A stretch of 64,000 nt of DNA. Origin: Vibrio sp. RE88. GTDB lineage: Bacteria > Pseudomonadota > Gammaproteobacteria > Enterobacterales > Vibrionaceae. The first letter of the stretch is position 1. Each line of letters starts with the position of its first letter. The position numbers and the translations under genes are program-made. The notes under the pieces were generated by a model that was not told where the DNA came from, did no database searches, and saw nothing but the letters and a program-made list of their open reading frames with translations. The stretch lies in assembly GCF_013113835.1 (NCBI RefSeq), contig NZ_VTYQ01000008.1, forward strand, positions 1 through 64,000, read 5' to 3'. This document shows, one piece after another, positions 45,493-54,730 of this stretch.

Positions 45493-45524
45493 AAAAGCCC
45501 TTGAAACGGTCATTTCAAGGGCAT
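45493..45524 (-). terminator. Terminator-like hairpin between spoT and trmH
   Basis: GCCCTTGAAA (45497-45506) pairs perfectly with TTTCAAGGGC (45513-45522). The minus strand continues TTTTGTTTTA, so it should end part of the gmk-rpoZ-spoT transcripts before trmH-recG. Confidence 0.75.
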
Positions 45525-45543
45525 TTTTCTTCGAGAAAAGAGA

Positions 45544-47667
45544 TTAGTTTTTACGACGTCGCACTTTCAATGTGTGTGGCATCGCTTTGATTTTCCGCAT
45601 GATTCCAGCGAGGTGGACACGATCTTTTGTTGTCAGAAGTACGGTCACTGTGTACAGGCGGCCATCTTTTTCTTCTGTGGAAAGACCATGAATATTCGAC
45701 CCTGTTTGGGAAATTACATTGGTCAATTCAGCCAGAGCACCCTGACGGTTCTGTACATCGACATTCAGTTCAGTAATGAACTCTTGATCGTAGTCTTCAG
45801 ACCATTCCACTGCCATGTACTTATCCGGTTCTTTCTGATAACCGCGTACGTTTGGACAAGTTTCACGGTGTACCACTAGGCCGCGACCCGGTGAAACGTG
45901 CGCAATGATGTGATCGTCTGGAATCGGGTGACAACAGTTGGCGAAGGTCAGAAGCAGCCCTTCCGCTCCACGGATTGGCAGTTTCTTCTTCGGCTTATTG
46001 CTATCGCTGCTGGCTACTTCGGTTAGCTCATCGACATCACCCAGTAAGCGACGAGCAATAACAATACTCATCAGCTCACCCAAGCCGATATCCGCCAGCA
46101 GGTCTTCCACGCTGTCGACTTTCAGCTCAGAAAGGACATGATTGATGTTCTCTTCGTCGATATCAGACAGAGACAGATCACCAAGTGCATGGTTAAGCAG
46201 GCGACGACCTAGCGTCACTGACTCTTCACGGCGCATGGTTTTCAGAACCTGACGGATCTTAGTGCGCGCACGAGAAGTCACTACATAGTTCAGCCAAGCG
46301 GCATTTGGACGTGCGCCAGGCGCACTGATGATTTCGATCGTCTGTCCGTTTTTAAGCGCTTTGCTGAGTGGATACGGGTTACGGTCAACACGTGCACCCA
46401 CACAGGTATTACCCACATCAGTGTGTACCGCATAAGCAAAATCAACCGCAGTTGCGCCAACAGGCAGTTCGACAATGCGTCCTTTCGGTGTGAAGACGTA
46501 AATCTCATCAGGGAAGAGGTCAGACTTAACATTTTCGATAAATTCGAAAGAGTTACCCGCGCTCTGTTGCAGCTCAAGCAGGCTTTGCATCCAGCGCTGA
46601 GCTTTGACCTGTGCTGTTGTACCGGTGCGATCACCACTACCTTTATAAGACCAGTGTGCAGCGACACCTTTGTCTGCCATTTGATCCATATCTTCGGTAC
46701 GGATCTGCACTTCAACCGGCACACCGTGTGGGCCAACCATTGACGTGTGGATAGACTGGTAGCCGTTCGCTTTTGGTACCGCAATGTAATCTTTCATACG
46801 GCCCGGGCGTGGCTTGTACAGGCTGTGGACCTGACCCAGTACGCGATAACAGGTATCGGCATCTTCAACCACAACACGGAAAGCGTAGATATCCATGATG
46901 GTGTGGAAACGCTGCTCTTTAGTCTTCATCTTGTTGTAGATGGAGAACAGGTTCTTCTCACGACCAAATACACGAGCTTTCAGGCCAACGTCTTCAAGAC
47001 GGCCTTCAATTTCGGTATGGATACGCTGAATCATCTCTTTACGGTTACCACGCGCCGATCGCACCACTTCTTTCAGAACGCGATAGCGGTTCGGGTACAG
47101 GGCTTCGAAACCTAACTCTTCAAGTTCGGTTTTGATGTTGTGGATACCAAGACGGTGAGCGAGTGGAGAATAGATTTCCAGCGTTTCACGGGCGATGCGA
47201 CGCTTTTTGTCAGCACGTAAAGCACCCAAAGTGCGCATGTTGTGCGTACGGTCAGCCAGTTTGATCAGAATAACGCGAATGTCTTGCACCATGGCAAGGA
47301 CCATTTTGCGGAAGTTCTCAGCCTGAGCTTCTTTGCGATCTCGAAATTTAAGCTTATCCAGCTTAGATACACCATCGACCAGTTCGGCCACTGTAGTACC
47401 AAATTGAGTTTCTAACTCTTCTTTGGTGACTTCAGTATCTTCAATCACATCGTGAAGAAGGGCGGCTTGCAGCGTTTCAATATCAAGGCGCATTTCCGCC
47501 AAGATACGAGCTACAGCAACAGGGTGGATGATATAAGGTTCACCGCTTGAGCGGGTCTGCCCTTCATGGGCATCTTTCGCTACCACATAAGATTGACGCA
47601 GAGCCTCAACTTGAGGCTCTGATAGGTATTCTTGGGCAACGTCTTTTAGGCTATCGAATAGATACAA
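45544..47667 (-). CDS. spoT: Bifunctional (p)ppGpp synthetase/hydrolase SpoT
   Basis: Makes and degrades the stringent-response alarmones. The 707-residue protein has the HD hydrolase domain with HDVIEDTE (about 72-79), the synthetase domain with YQSIHTSM near 270, TGS, helical, a Cys/His-containing linker (CCHPIPDDHI) and a C-terminal ACT domain. Both catalytic parts look intact, as expected for SpoT. Confidence 0.97.
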   Translation of the reverse strand: MYLFDSLKDVAQEYLSEPQVEALRQSYVVAKDAHEGQTRSSGEPYIIHPVAVARILAEMRLDIETLQAALLHDVIEDTEVTKEELETQFGTTVAELVDGVSKLDKLKFRDRKEAQAENFRKMVLAMVQDIRVILIKLADRTHNMRTLGALRADKKRRIARETLEIYSPLAHRLGIHNIKTELEELGFEALYPNRYRVLKEVVRSARGNRKEMIQRIHTEIEGRLEDVGLKARVFGREKNLFSIYNKMKTKEQRFHTIMDIYAFRVVVEDADTCYRVLGQVHSLYKPRPGRMKDYIAVPKANGYQSIHTSMVGPHGVPVEVQIRTEDMDQMADKGVAAHWSYKGSGDRTGTTAQVKAQRWMQSLLELQQSAGNSFEFIENVKSDLFPDEIYVFTPKGRIVELPVGATAVDFAYAVHTDVGNTCVGARVDRNPYPLSKALKNGQTIEIISAPGARPNAAWLNYVVTSRARTKIRQVLKTMRREESVTLGRRLLNHALGDLSLSDIDEENINHVLSELKVDSVEDLLADIGLGELMSIVIARRLLGDVDELTEVASSDSNKPKKKLPIRGAEGLLLTFANCCHPIPDDHIIAHVSPGRGLVVHRETCPNVRGYQKEPDKYMAVEWSEDYDQEFITELNVDVQNRQGALAELTNVISQTGSNIHGLSTEEKDGRLYTVTVLLTTKDRVHLAGIMRKIKAMPHTLKVRRRKN

Positions 47668-47707
47668 ACTTTAGGCCCGGAAGATAGTTGATGAGAAGGA
47701 AGTCAGA

Positions 47708-47980
47708 TTAACGACTGTGAGCAATGCTGCTTACGGCTGCTAGTTCTGCTGCTTCTTGTTCCTGCTGTTCCTGACGCTCACGAGCATCTAGGATTTCTTT
47801 AGTGATCAGGCCTTCTTCGATTTCGCGTAGAGCGATAACCGTTGCCTTATCATTCTCTTCTGGCACTAGTGAATCTTTACCGCCAGTTTGCATTTGACGA
47901 GCGCGGCGAGCCGCAATGAGAACTAGGTCGAAACGGTTGCCAACTTTTTCAACAGCGTCTTGAACAGTTACGCGTGCCAT
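47708..47980 (-). CDS. rpoZ: RNA polymerase omega subunit
   Basis: Small RNA polymerase subunit that folds beta-prime and forms part of a ppGpp site. The 90-residue protein has the conserved ARVTVQDAVEKVGNRFDLVL N-terminus and RRARQMQ. It lies 40 bases before spoT, and the two are probably co-transcribed. Confidence 0.97.
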   Translation of the reverse strand: MARVTVQDAVEKVGNRFDLVLIAARRARQMQTGGKDSLVPEENDKATVIALREIEEGLITKEILDARERQEQQEQEAAELAAVSSIAHSR

Positions 47981-48107
47981 GAGGACTCCAAATTAGTTAA
48001 CTAAAATTTTGTATGACGAGAAATTATACAGTCTCAGTGTTCCCAGTGTCTAGATCAGAGTAGGCAGAGACAGTATTTCTTGATAAACAGCTTGTTAACA
48101 AGCCAGT

Positions 48108-48731
48108 TTATTCTGCTAAAAGCGCGTCAAGCATGCCTTTATATTTAGCAGCTTGCTTATCTTGCTTCAATCTTTCTGCACGGATGATGGCTTTAAAGTC
48201 CATCAGTGCGCTATCGAAATCGTCATTGACGATCACATAGTCGTATTCGTTGTAGTGTGAAATTTCTGATTTTGCTTCGGCCATGCGCTTAGCAATTACG
48301 GCTTCGCTATCTTGACCGCGTGCATTAAGGCGTCGCTCTAGCTCACCATTTGATGGTGGCAGAATAAAGATGCTTTGTGCCTGAGGCATCTGTTCGCGGA
48401 TCTGACGAGCACCTTGCCAGTCGATATCAAGGAAGACATCGATACCTTTATCGAGATTCTCTTCAATCCACGGACGTGAAGTGCCGTAGTAGTTACCAAA
48501 CACTTCGGCGTACTCAAGGAAAGCTCCTTGGCCGATCAGCTCTTCGAAGTACTCTTTCTGGACAAAATGGTAGTGGACACCATCTTGTTCACCCGGGCGC
48601 ATACCACGTGTCGTGTGCGATACAGACACTTTCATTGCGTAAGTCGGATTGGTTTCCAGCATGGCTGAAATCAAGCTCGATTTACCCGCGCCGCTTGGTG
48701 CAGATACGATATAAAGAGTGCCTTTGCCCAT
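48108..48731 (-). CDS. gmk: Guanylate kinase
   Basis: Phosphorylates GMP to GDP. The 207-residue protein has the P-loop SAPSGAGKSSLI at the N-terminus, the GMP-binding SHTTRGMRPGE segment and DIDWQGA. It is the first gene of the gmk-rpoZ-spoT group, 127 bases before rpoZ. Confidence 0.97.
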   Translation of the reverse strand: MGKGTLYIVSAPSGAGKSSLISAMLETNPTYAMKVSVSHTTRGMRPGEQDGVHYHFVQKEYFEELIGQGAFLEYAEVFGNYYGTSRPWIEENLDKGIDVFLDIDWQGARQIREQMPQAQSIFILPPSNGELERRLNARGQDSEAVIAKRMAEAKSEISHYNEYDYVIVNDDFDSALMDFKAIIRAERLKQDKQAAKYKGMLDALLAE

Positions 48732-49116
48732 AGGTACAATTCCACGTTTGGTTTGATCTTGCCGACTTGGAAAGCCGACATGTTAAAGATAGCACCGACC
48801 TTGAAGGATCACCGAAGTGGTGAAAATTAGGTCAGAAAAATGGAGGCGAAGAGTAGCATGATCCTAAGGATCTTCACAAGCATTTGAATGGAGAGTTGCC
48901 GCTTTTTAAATGCAGATGATCGGCGCTTTTTCCTCCTCCGAAATTCTCAATTGAATGACCCTGACTGATTTCAATTTCTCCTTACCAATCAGCCTTTTAA
49001 ATGAGTTGATGTGCGGTTAAATTCTTTTTTGTCTAATTTTTGAACATAATTAACTGATTTATTTATGATTTAGACAATAGATTGAATTTCTATAGCACAC
49101 TTTTTTTCGATAATCG
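48732..49116. other. Intergenic region between gmk and the iron-uptake island
   Basis: Nearly 400 bases with no credible gene, tRNA or repeat. The left part must hold the gmk promoter on the minus strand, but I could not place it with confidence. AT content rises towards the right, and the region marks the left edge of the accessory cluster. Confidence 0.4.
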
Positions 49117-49144
49117 TTGCTTATGAATAAATTTTAATGATAAT
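49117..49144 (+). promoter_or_regulatory. Predicted promoter of the ECF sigma factor gene
   Basis: TTGCTT (49117-49122) is followed after 16 bases by GATAAT (49139-49144). The -10 element lies inside a Fur box, which would explain iron repression. The transcript would start near 49151. Confidence 0.55.
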
Positions 49145-49152
49145 TATTTTCA
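49138..49152. promoter_or_regulatory. Fur box upstream of the ECF sigma factor gene
   Basis: TGATAATTATTTTCA matches the 7-1-7 Fur operator (TGATAAT, one base, ATTATCA) at 14 of 15 positions. It covers the predicted -10 region and lies 40 bases before the start codon. Confidence 0.8.
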
Positions 49153-49192
49153 TTTGCGATCTTATGCAACCAAAAGAAAGGAGTGGCAAATT

Positions 49193-49711
49193 ATGACGGC
49201 CATCAGCCCTGTGGATATCAACGAAGTGGACAGCATGTATCGAGAGCATCATGGCTGGCTTTCGTTGTTTATTCAGCGGAGATTGAGTTGCCCTCAAGTC
49301 AGTGCCGATCTGGTCCAAGACACGTATTTGCGCCTTCTTGTCAGCGGCAAATTGCCCGAGCGTAAAGATTCACGTCGCTACCTGACGCACATTGCCAAAG
49401 GCTTAGTGATTGACCTCTATCGCCGCCGCCGGATTGAAACCGCCTATTTAGAGCTGCTTGAACAACAGCCCGAAGACGTGGCGTCATCGCCGGAAACTCA
49501 AACCATGATGGTTGAAGTGCTGGTGGAGATTGATGCCATGTTGCACAAATTGCCATTTAAGGTCCGTCAGGCTTTGATCCTCAGGCAGATGGAAGGCTTG
49601 AGTTACAAGGAAATCGCTCAGCGTCTCGACGTGTCGGTTTCTTCAGTGGAGAAATACGTCGCCAAAGCGTTGCAAGGTTGCATGTTGGCTGCCATGGAAG
49701 GTTATTACTGA
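49193..49711 (+). CDS. FecI-type ECF sigma factor
   Basis: A 172-residue extracytoplasmic-function sigma factor of the iron-starvation group. Region 2 is at about 20-85 (SADLVQDTYLRLL, YLTHIAKGLVIDLYRRR) and region 4 at about 110-160 (GLSYKEIAQRLDVSVSSVEKYV). The ATG at 49193 has AAAGGAG upstream; a longer in-frame form would start inside the promoter region. It is followed directly by a FecR-type gene and a receptor with an STN domain, the standard cell-surface signalling trio. A Fur box precedes it, so it is probably made when iron is scarce. Its target is presumably the receptor promoter. Confidence 0.93.
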   Translation: MTAISPVDINEVDSMYREHHGWLSLFIQRRLSCPQVSADLVQDTYLRLLVSGKLPERKDSRRYLTHIAKGLVIDLYRRRRIETAYLELLEQQPEDVASSPETQTMMVEVLVEIDAMLHKLPFKVRQALILRQMEGLSYKEIAQRLDVSVSSVEKYVAKALQGCMLAAMEGYY

Positions 49712-49713
49712 AC

Positions 49714-50658
49714 ATGGAGCGCGTATCTCGCAAATCAATTGAACAGGCGTCATTGTGGATGGCACGGATGTGGTCGGACGATGTGACAGAGCAGGATAAG
49801 CGTGCATTTCATCTTTGGCGCACTCGTCATCCAGATAATGATTATGCTTGGCGGCAAATGGAGTCGTTACAGCAAAAATTTACCTCCCTGCCGGATCCAC
49901 AGTCGGGTAGCAAGGTGTTAGGGACCTATCGTCAACGCGTATCACGCAGGCAAGTATTGATTTGGGGCGGCGTTTCTCTAGCCACCATGAGTTTAGTGCT
50001 TTCCAGTGATGCAGCCATGCCACAAGGTGAAACGGAATACGCCTCCGCCACTGGAGAAATCAAGCCGATAAAGCTGTCGGATGGCACCGTGGTCGTACTT
50101 AATACCGCCAGTCGCATGCGTGTCGATTTCAATCAACATCAAAGAATTATCCGCCTGATGGAAGGTGAAATTATGGTCACCACTGGCCATCACCTGACGC
50201 CTTTCCATGTCATCACTCCACAGGGCAGCGTGACGCCGATTGGGACTAAGTTCAGTGTTCGTCTCGAACCTGAACAGACGCGGGTCAGTGTGTTCGAAGG
50301 CGAAGTCATCGCGAAGTCTCAGCAACAGGCACAAGGCCAGCACCTGCTCGCTGGGGAGAAAAGCGAGTTTAGCGCTTACCATCAAGGCCGAAAACAGAGC
50401 TTGCTCGCCACGGATGCGTTGTGGTTAGAAGAAAAAATCCTCGCCCACGATACGCCGTTACCGGAGTTTATTGCTGAGCTGTCCCGTTATCGCCGCGGCG
50501 TGATCAAGGTGTCCCCTGAGCTATCAGCGTTGCGTATCTCCGGTGTGTACTCGATTCGCGATACCGACCAAACACTGGAAAATCTGCGTCAGATCTTGCC
50601 GATTGAAGTGCACTTCCGTACTCGCTTTTGGGTCAGTATTGCTAGCAAAAGAGCGTGA
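49714..50658 (+). CDS. FecR-family anti-sigma/signal-transfer protein
   Basis: A 314-residue single-pass inner-membrane regulator. The N-terminal 70 residues contain the Trp-rich DUF4880-type segment (SLWMARMWS, HLWRTRHP, AWRQME) that binds the sigma factor. A twin-arginine motif SRRQVL (Arg78-Arg79) precedes the TM helix (about 81-98), consistent with the Tat export reported for FecR. The periplasmic FecR domain (about 125-220) and the C-terminal STN-like region, which receives the receptor's signal, follow. The ATG begins two bases after the sigma-factor stop codon. Confidence 0.92.
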   Translation: MERVSRKSIEQASLWMARMWSDDVTEQDKRAFHLWRTRHPDNDYAWRQMESLQQKFTSLPDPQSGSKVLGTYRQRVSRRQVLIWGGVSLATMSLVLSSDAAMPQGETEYASATGEIKPIKLSDGTVVVLNTASRMRVDFNQHQRIIRLMEGEIMVTTGHHLTPFHVITPQGSVTPIGTKFSVRLEPEQTRVSVFEGEVIAKSQQQAQGQHLLAGEKSEFSAYHQGRKQSLLATDALWLEEKILAHDTPLPEFIAELSRYRRGVIKVSPELSALRISGVYSIRDTDQTLENLRQILPIEVHFRTRFWVSIASKRA

Positions 50659-50756
50659 ATTACTGACAACTTGCATAATTTTTCTCTTATTGATTGAGGC
50701 TTTGACTCCTTCGCTCGGTGTAGTCACTAGTTAACCCAGCGAATAAGGACATAAAC

Positions 50757-53700
50757 GTGCAGTCTCCTTTCACCTCTAACCTGTTGTCGACGGCCATCCG
50801 TACCCAGCTCGGCTTGGCTGGTCTGGTATTGCCCATTGTGGCGTTGTCTGCTCAGGCACAGAGTTTCAATATTCCCGCCGGTGATTTAGATGGCGTACTC
50901 AATCAGTTTGCGCTTCAGGCGGGTATTGAGTATTCGATTGATGCCAGCCTGAGTCAGGGCCAGTACAGCTTAGGTTTGCAGGGAGATTATCAACCGGACG
51001 ACGCGTTTATTGTTTTACTCGCGGATGCCGGGCTCAGTGCGCAAAAGCAGCTTGATGGTTCGTATTTGGTTGACGGTGGCGATGAATGGTCGCTGGATGC
51101 GATTCAGGTCGGGACCAGCCTTGACGGTGGCATTAGCCGCGATGAAGCTGGTGAAGCCAATGTCTATGACAAAGACGCCGCAACGGAATACCGTGGCAAG
51201 GAAGAACTTGAGCGCTTCAAAGGGGCGGACGCTTCGGACATCTTTAAAGGGATGGCCAACGTGCACAGTGGCGATGCGCGCAATGGCGGTGGTATTGACC
51301 CGAACATTCGCGGCATTCAGGGACCGGGACGAGTCCCTGTGATTATTGACGGTACTGAGCAGGCGATTACGGTGAATAATGGTTATCGCGGGGCATCTAA
51401 CCGGAGTTTTCTCGACCCTAACCTGATTGGCGGCATGACGGTACATAAAGGCGCGCAAATCAATCCAGACGTGAACACCTCAGTGGGGGGAGCGGTTGAA
51501 ATCACGACCTTGTCTCCACGAGATATCGTGCAACCCGGCGAGACGTTTGGCATGGAGTTCATTGCCGAAAGCAGCAGCAATTCAACTGCACCAGAAGAGC
51601 CGAGGTTATATACAGGACAAGATGTTAGCACCATTCCGGAATATGCTAACCTCGATAATCCTGCAAGTGATCTGTTGTACAACGACCCTGCTTTGGTTAT
51701 TAATCCTGATCAGCGTCAGGATGATAATCCGTTAAATGGTGAAGATACGGCTTACCGATTGGCTGTTTCGGGTATTGGGCCAAAAGTGGAGTGGTTGGCG
51801 GCTTATGCTTATCGCAGTCGAGGTAACTACTTTTCAGGCAAGAATGACGCTGGATTTTACCGACAGCCTTTGGCGGAAGGAGAAGAATTAGGAGGGCGCC
51901 AGACAGTGATTCGCCCGGAGCACTTAGCCTTGGTCTATCACCCCGGTGAAGAGGTACCGAATACTTCTTCTAAAATGGAATCATTTCTAGGCAAATTCGC
52001 CTTTAACCTAAACTACGATACTAAGGTTGAGGTGGGGGCTCGCTACACCAAGAGTACCCACGGTGAAATCCTTGCAAGCCGTGCTGAAGCAAGGTACTTA
52101 TCAGGTGTGGCTCAATGGCCGTTAAATGAGACCAGACTGCAAGCCTACAATCTTAAACTAAGTTCCAAGCCAGATAATCCCTATATCGATTTTAAATCTA
52201 ACCTGTGGATGACTTTGTCCGATGTTAGTTCAAATTCGGGATCCGGTTCCCCCAACAGCCTGACAGATGGCTCGACAATTATTAAAAACACAGCACGCAT
52301 AAACTCTGAAGAAGATCGCTATGGCTTGAGTGTCAGCAACAAAATGCTGCTTGGTAACGATGTTGATTTCACTCTCTCTGGTAACTACCAATTCCATGAG
52401 CTGGCACCTAAAGGTGACTTGAACGCTGTGATTGAGGAGTTTGAGCAAGCGCGAGCGGGGGAGCGAACGGAATACAATGGCAGTGCCAATATTGAATGGC
52501 GGGCGACAGAGTCATTGATCTTTAACGCTGGTATTCGTTATGGCTACTACAAAACCGTCGATAACTATGTCAAAAATCGCTTGGCAGCGGGTGACACTCA
52601 AGCGTTATCTCAGTATGGCAGTGAAGGCTACAAGCTTTCTTATCAAATGAATGTGCCGATTACTGATGCGAATCGTGCGGAGTATTTATCTGGTATTGAA
52701 AGTGGCATCCGAAATGCGGATACCAGATTAAACGAAGAAATTGCAAATTTGAGGCAGGCGTTAAACGATGTCCCTCCTTTTCTTATTCCCATTGTGCAGA
52801 CACAGTTAGATGCCAAAATTGTTGAGCAGGATGCGCTAGTAGCTCAGGGAGTCGCTGACGCTGCCACACACACATCCTATGTGGAAGATATTGAGTCAGA
52901 ATGGCGCCATGATGGCCAGAATAACTACAGTGCATCAGATAATGGCTGTATTACCGCTGCCAACGATCCTAACTATATTGCGGGCAGTTGTTCCGCACAA
53001 TCCATTAGCGCCTCTTCAACCAGCACTTACACCAATACCGAATCAAGTGACAGCGGTTGGATGCCATCTGCATCTCTGACCTGGTTAATGACCGAAGACA
53101 GCCGCAGTTATATTCGCTACGCCGAATCATTGCGCTTTCCTAGTATGTTTGAAAGTACGGTTGGTTTTTCGGCAGTGCCATCGGTGTCATCCCCTCTGGC
53201 GCCTGAACGTTCCAAACTCTGGGAGCTGGGCTATGTCTATTACTTCGATCACGCCAATATCAAACTGACCTACTTTGATCAGGTGATTGAAGATGTGATG
53301 GACAGGAATACGTCACTAAATACAACCAGCTTTACTAACTTAGAGAAATTGAGTACCAGTGGCTTAGAATTGCAGCTGGATTATGACAATGGCGATTACT
53401 TTGGTGATTTATCCGTTGCCTACAATCTTGAATATGAAGTATGTGATGAAAGTGCAGCCACGCAGCGTTTTATGGCGGACATTGCCAGCACTGGCTCTGC
53501 GGAGTATAAGCAATGCCGACGTGGTGGCTTTAGCAATACCAGCTACCTTGCCAATAAAGTCCCCCCTGAAATCAGTGGTAGTGTTCATTTTGGGGCACGA
53601 TTCTTTAACAAGAAGCTGATTGCCGGAACTCGCACCTATTATGCGTCAGAAAGCCATTCAGAAGACTATGTTAAACGCGATCATGTGACTACTGTGGATG

Positions 53701-53849
53701 CGTATATCGGTTACGCCTATAACGAACATCTTCAATTTGAAGTGCGGGGCAGTAACCTAACCGACATGTACTACCTCGAGCCTGGAGCCGTAACTGGGAT
53801 TCCAGCACCGGGTCGAACCATCAGCGTCAAACTGACCAGCCGATTCTAA
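50757..53849 (+). CDS. TonB-dependent outer-membrane receptor with STN signalling domain
   Basis: A 1030-residue outer-membrane receptor. The signal peptide ends near AQA (33-35), followed by an STN domain (about 36-105) that would contact FecR. A TonB box-like DAIQVG (114-119), a plug (about 130-250) and a beta-barrel ending in the aromatic KLTSRF follow. It is longer than most receptors. One extracellular-type insertion (about 645-705) is rich in Glu, Gln and Ala and probably helical, and cysteine pairs occur in two other loops. The start is GTG at 50757 with AAGGA upstream. Beside a hemophilin-like gene it probably receives heme from that protein, but the ligand cannot be read from sequence; I see no clear heme-receptor FRAP/NPNL motif. 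Confidence 0.9.
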   Translation: MQSPFTSNLLSTAIRTQLGLAGLVLPIVALSAQAQSFNIPAGDLDGVLNQFALQAGIEYSIDASLSQGQYSLGLQGDYQPDDAFIVLLADAGLSAQKQLDGSYLVDGGDEWSLDAIQVGTSLDGGISRDEAGEANVYDKDAATEYRGKEELERFKGADASDIFKGMANVHSGDARNGGGIDPNIRGIQGPGRVPVIIDGTEQAITVNNGYRGASNRSFLDPNLIGGMTVHKGAQINPDVNTSVGGAVEITTLSPRDIVQPGETFGMEFIAESSSNSTAPEEPRLYTGQDVSTIPEYANLDNPASDLLYNDPALVINPDQRQDDNPLNGEDTAYRLAVSGIGPKVEWLAAYAYRSRGNYFSGKNDAGFYRQPLAEGEELGGRQTVIRPEHLALVYHPGEEVPNTSSKMESFLGKFAFNLNYDTKVEVGARYTKSTHGEILASRAEARYLSGVAQWPLNETRLQAYNLKLSSKPDNPYIDFKSNLWMTLSDVSSNSGSGSPNSLTDGSTIIKNTARINSEEDRYGLSVSNKMLLGNDVDFTLSGNYQFHELAPKGDLNAVIEEFEQARAGERTEYNGSANIEWRATESLIFNAGIRYGYYKTVDNYVKNRLAAGDTQALSQYGSEGYKLSYQMNVPITDANRAEYLSGIESGIRNADTRLNEEIANLRQALNDVPPFLIPIVQTQLDAKIVEQDALVAQGVADAATHTSYVEDIESEWRHDGQNNYSASDNGCITAANDPNYIAGSCSAQSISASSTSTYTNTESSDSGWMPSASLTWLMTEDSRSYIRYAESLRFPSMFESTVGFSAVPSVSSPLAPERSKLWELGYVYYFDHANIKLTYFDQVIEDVMDRNTSLNTTSFTNLEKLSTSGLELQLDYDNGDYFGDLSVAYNLEYEVCDESAATQRFMADIASTGSAEYKQCRRGGFSNTSYLANKVPPEISGSVHFGARFFNKKLIAGTRTYYASESHSEDYVKRDHVTTVDAYIGYAYNEHLQFEVRGSNLTDMYYLEPGAVTGIPAPGRTISVKLTSRF

Positions 53850-53857
53850 CTTCAATC

Positions 53858-53888
53858 AAAAAGCCGCAGCTAAGACTGCGGTTTTTTT
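53858..53888 (+). terminator. Intrinsic terminator after the receptor gene
   Basis: CCGCAG-CTAAGA-CTGCGG (53864-53881) with flanking A-T pairs is followed by seven T. The hemophilin-like gene downstream therefore probably has its own promoter or depends on read-through. Confidence 0.9.
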
Positions 53889-54005
53889 CATGCTTATTTA
53901 CGGGTTCCTCTGTTTCATCCGGTGTATTGAATGAAGCTGCTAAAGACAGCGGATAAAAACGTCTGGGCAGCAGATGACAACATATAGCCTATTAAGGATT
54001 GAATA

Positions 54006-54707
54006 ATGAAAATCGTACAACTTTCATGGATTTCAGCGGCCATGCTTGGCCTAAGCTCACTGGCACATGCTGGTTTTGATGGTGCCATCAGTGACGGTTC
54101 GCAGCGTCAGGTGGGTGAATCTGAAGTCTGGGTTCCATTTATCCACTCTAAAGGTAAAGCAGGTATCGGTAGCACAGGTGGTAAAAAAGTCGACTTTGAC
54201 GGCCTAACCGTCTTTGCCAGCCAAAATGGAGATGTGTATACCTCTGGCAGTGACCACAACAACTCTAAATACGTTTTCTCTCAGGTTGCTGGTCAAGATA
54301 TCTGGTTTGGTGAATGGTCTTCAGGCACTGAAAACGGTCAGGCTGTGGATCGCGCAGTTTACTACGTGGGCGATGACACAGGCACAACCGTACCTACATC
54401 TGGCTCAGCTACCTACACAGTCGCTGGTATCAATAATGGTGCAACGCTAAGCGGTCAGTTCACGGCGGATTTTGGTGCTCAAACACTTAATGGCGCTCTT
54501 TCAAACAGCAATCTGTCGATCAATCTGTACAACAACGCTATTAATGCTTCTACCGCGGAATTCTCTGGAACCGCAGTGGCGAATGGCATGTCTATCGGTC
54601 ACTCTCAGGGCCACTTCTTTGGCGCCGATGCCGCTTTCCTAGCTGGCTTTGCTAAGTTTGCTGGCGACAGCACGCTAGATACTGCCTTCGGTGGTAGCAA
54701 AAACTAA
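54006..54707 (+). CDS. Hemophilin-like secreted protein (predicted Slam/T11SS substrate)
   Basis: A 233-residue secreted protein with a signal peptide cleaved after AHA (residues 20-22). There is no lipobox and no cysteine anywhere, so it should be soluble rather than lipid-anchored. The second half is the small beta-barrel shared by TbpB-like and Slam-dependent proteins: GATLSGQFTADFGAQTLNG, then GHSQGHFFGADAAFLAGF and the terminal TAFGGSKN. The N-terminal half with several exposed His (FIHSKG, SDHNNS) is the handle domain that binds heme in hemophilins. It lies directly before a Slam gene, the usual cargo-translocon pairing. The heme ligand is inferred from family and context. AAGGA lies before the ATG. 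Confidence 0.85.
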   Translation: MKIVQLSWISAAMLGLSSLAHAGFDGAISDGSQRQVGESEVWVPFIHSKGKAGIGSTGGKKVDFDGLTVFASQNGDVYTSGSDHNNSKYVFSQVAGQDIWFGEWSSGTENGQAVDRAVYYVGDDTGTTVPTSGSATYTVAGINNGATLSGQFTADFGAQTLNGALSNSNLSINLYNNAINASTAEFSGTAVANGMSIGHSQGHFFGADAAFLAGFAKFAGDSTLDTAFGGSKN

Positions 54708-54730
54708 TTTTCGTTTTTGTCTTTCTCTTT

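Noticed and set aside
48732..49116. Possible small RNA or insertion-sequence remnant between gmk and the uptake island
   Set aside because: Only short, weak stems are present, with no convincing terminator, terminal repeats or transposase remnant.
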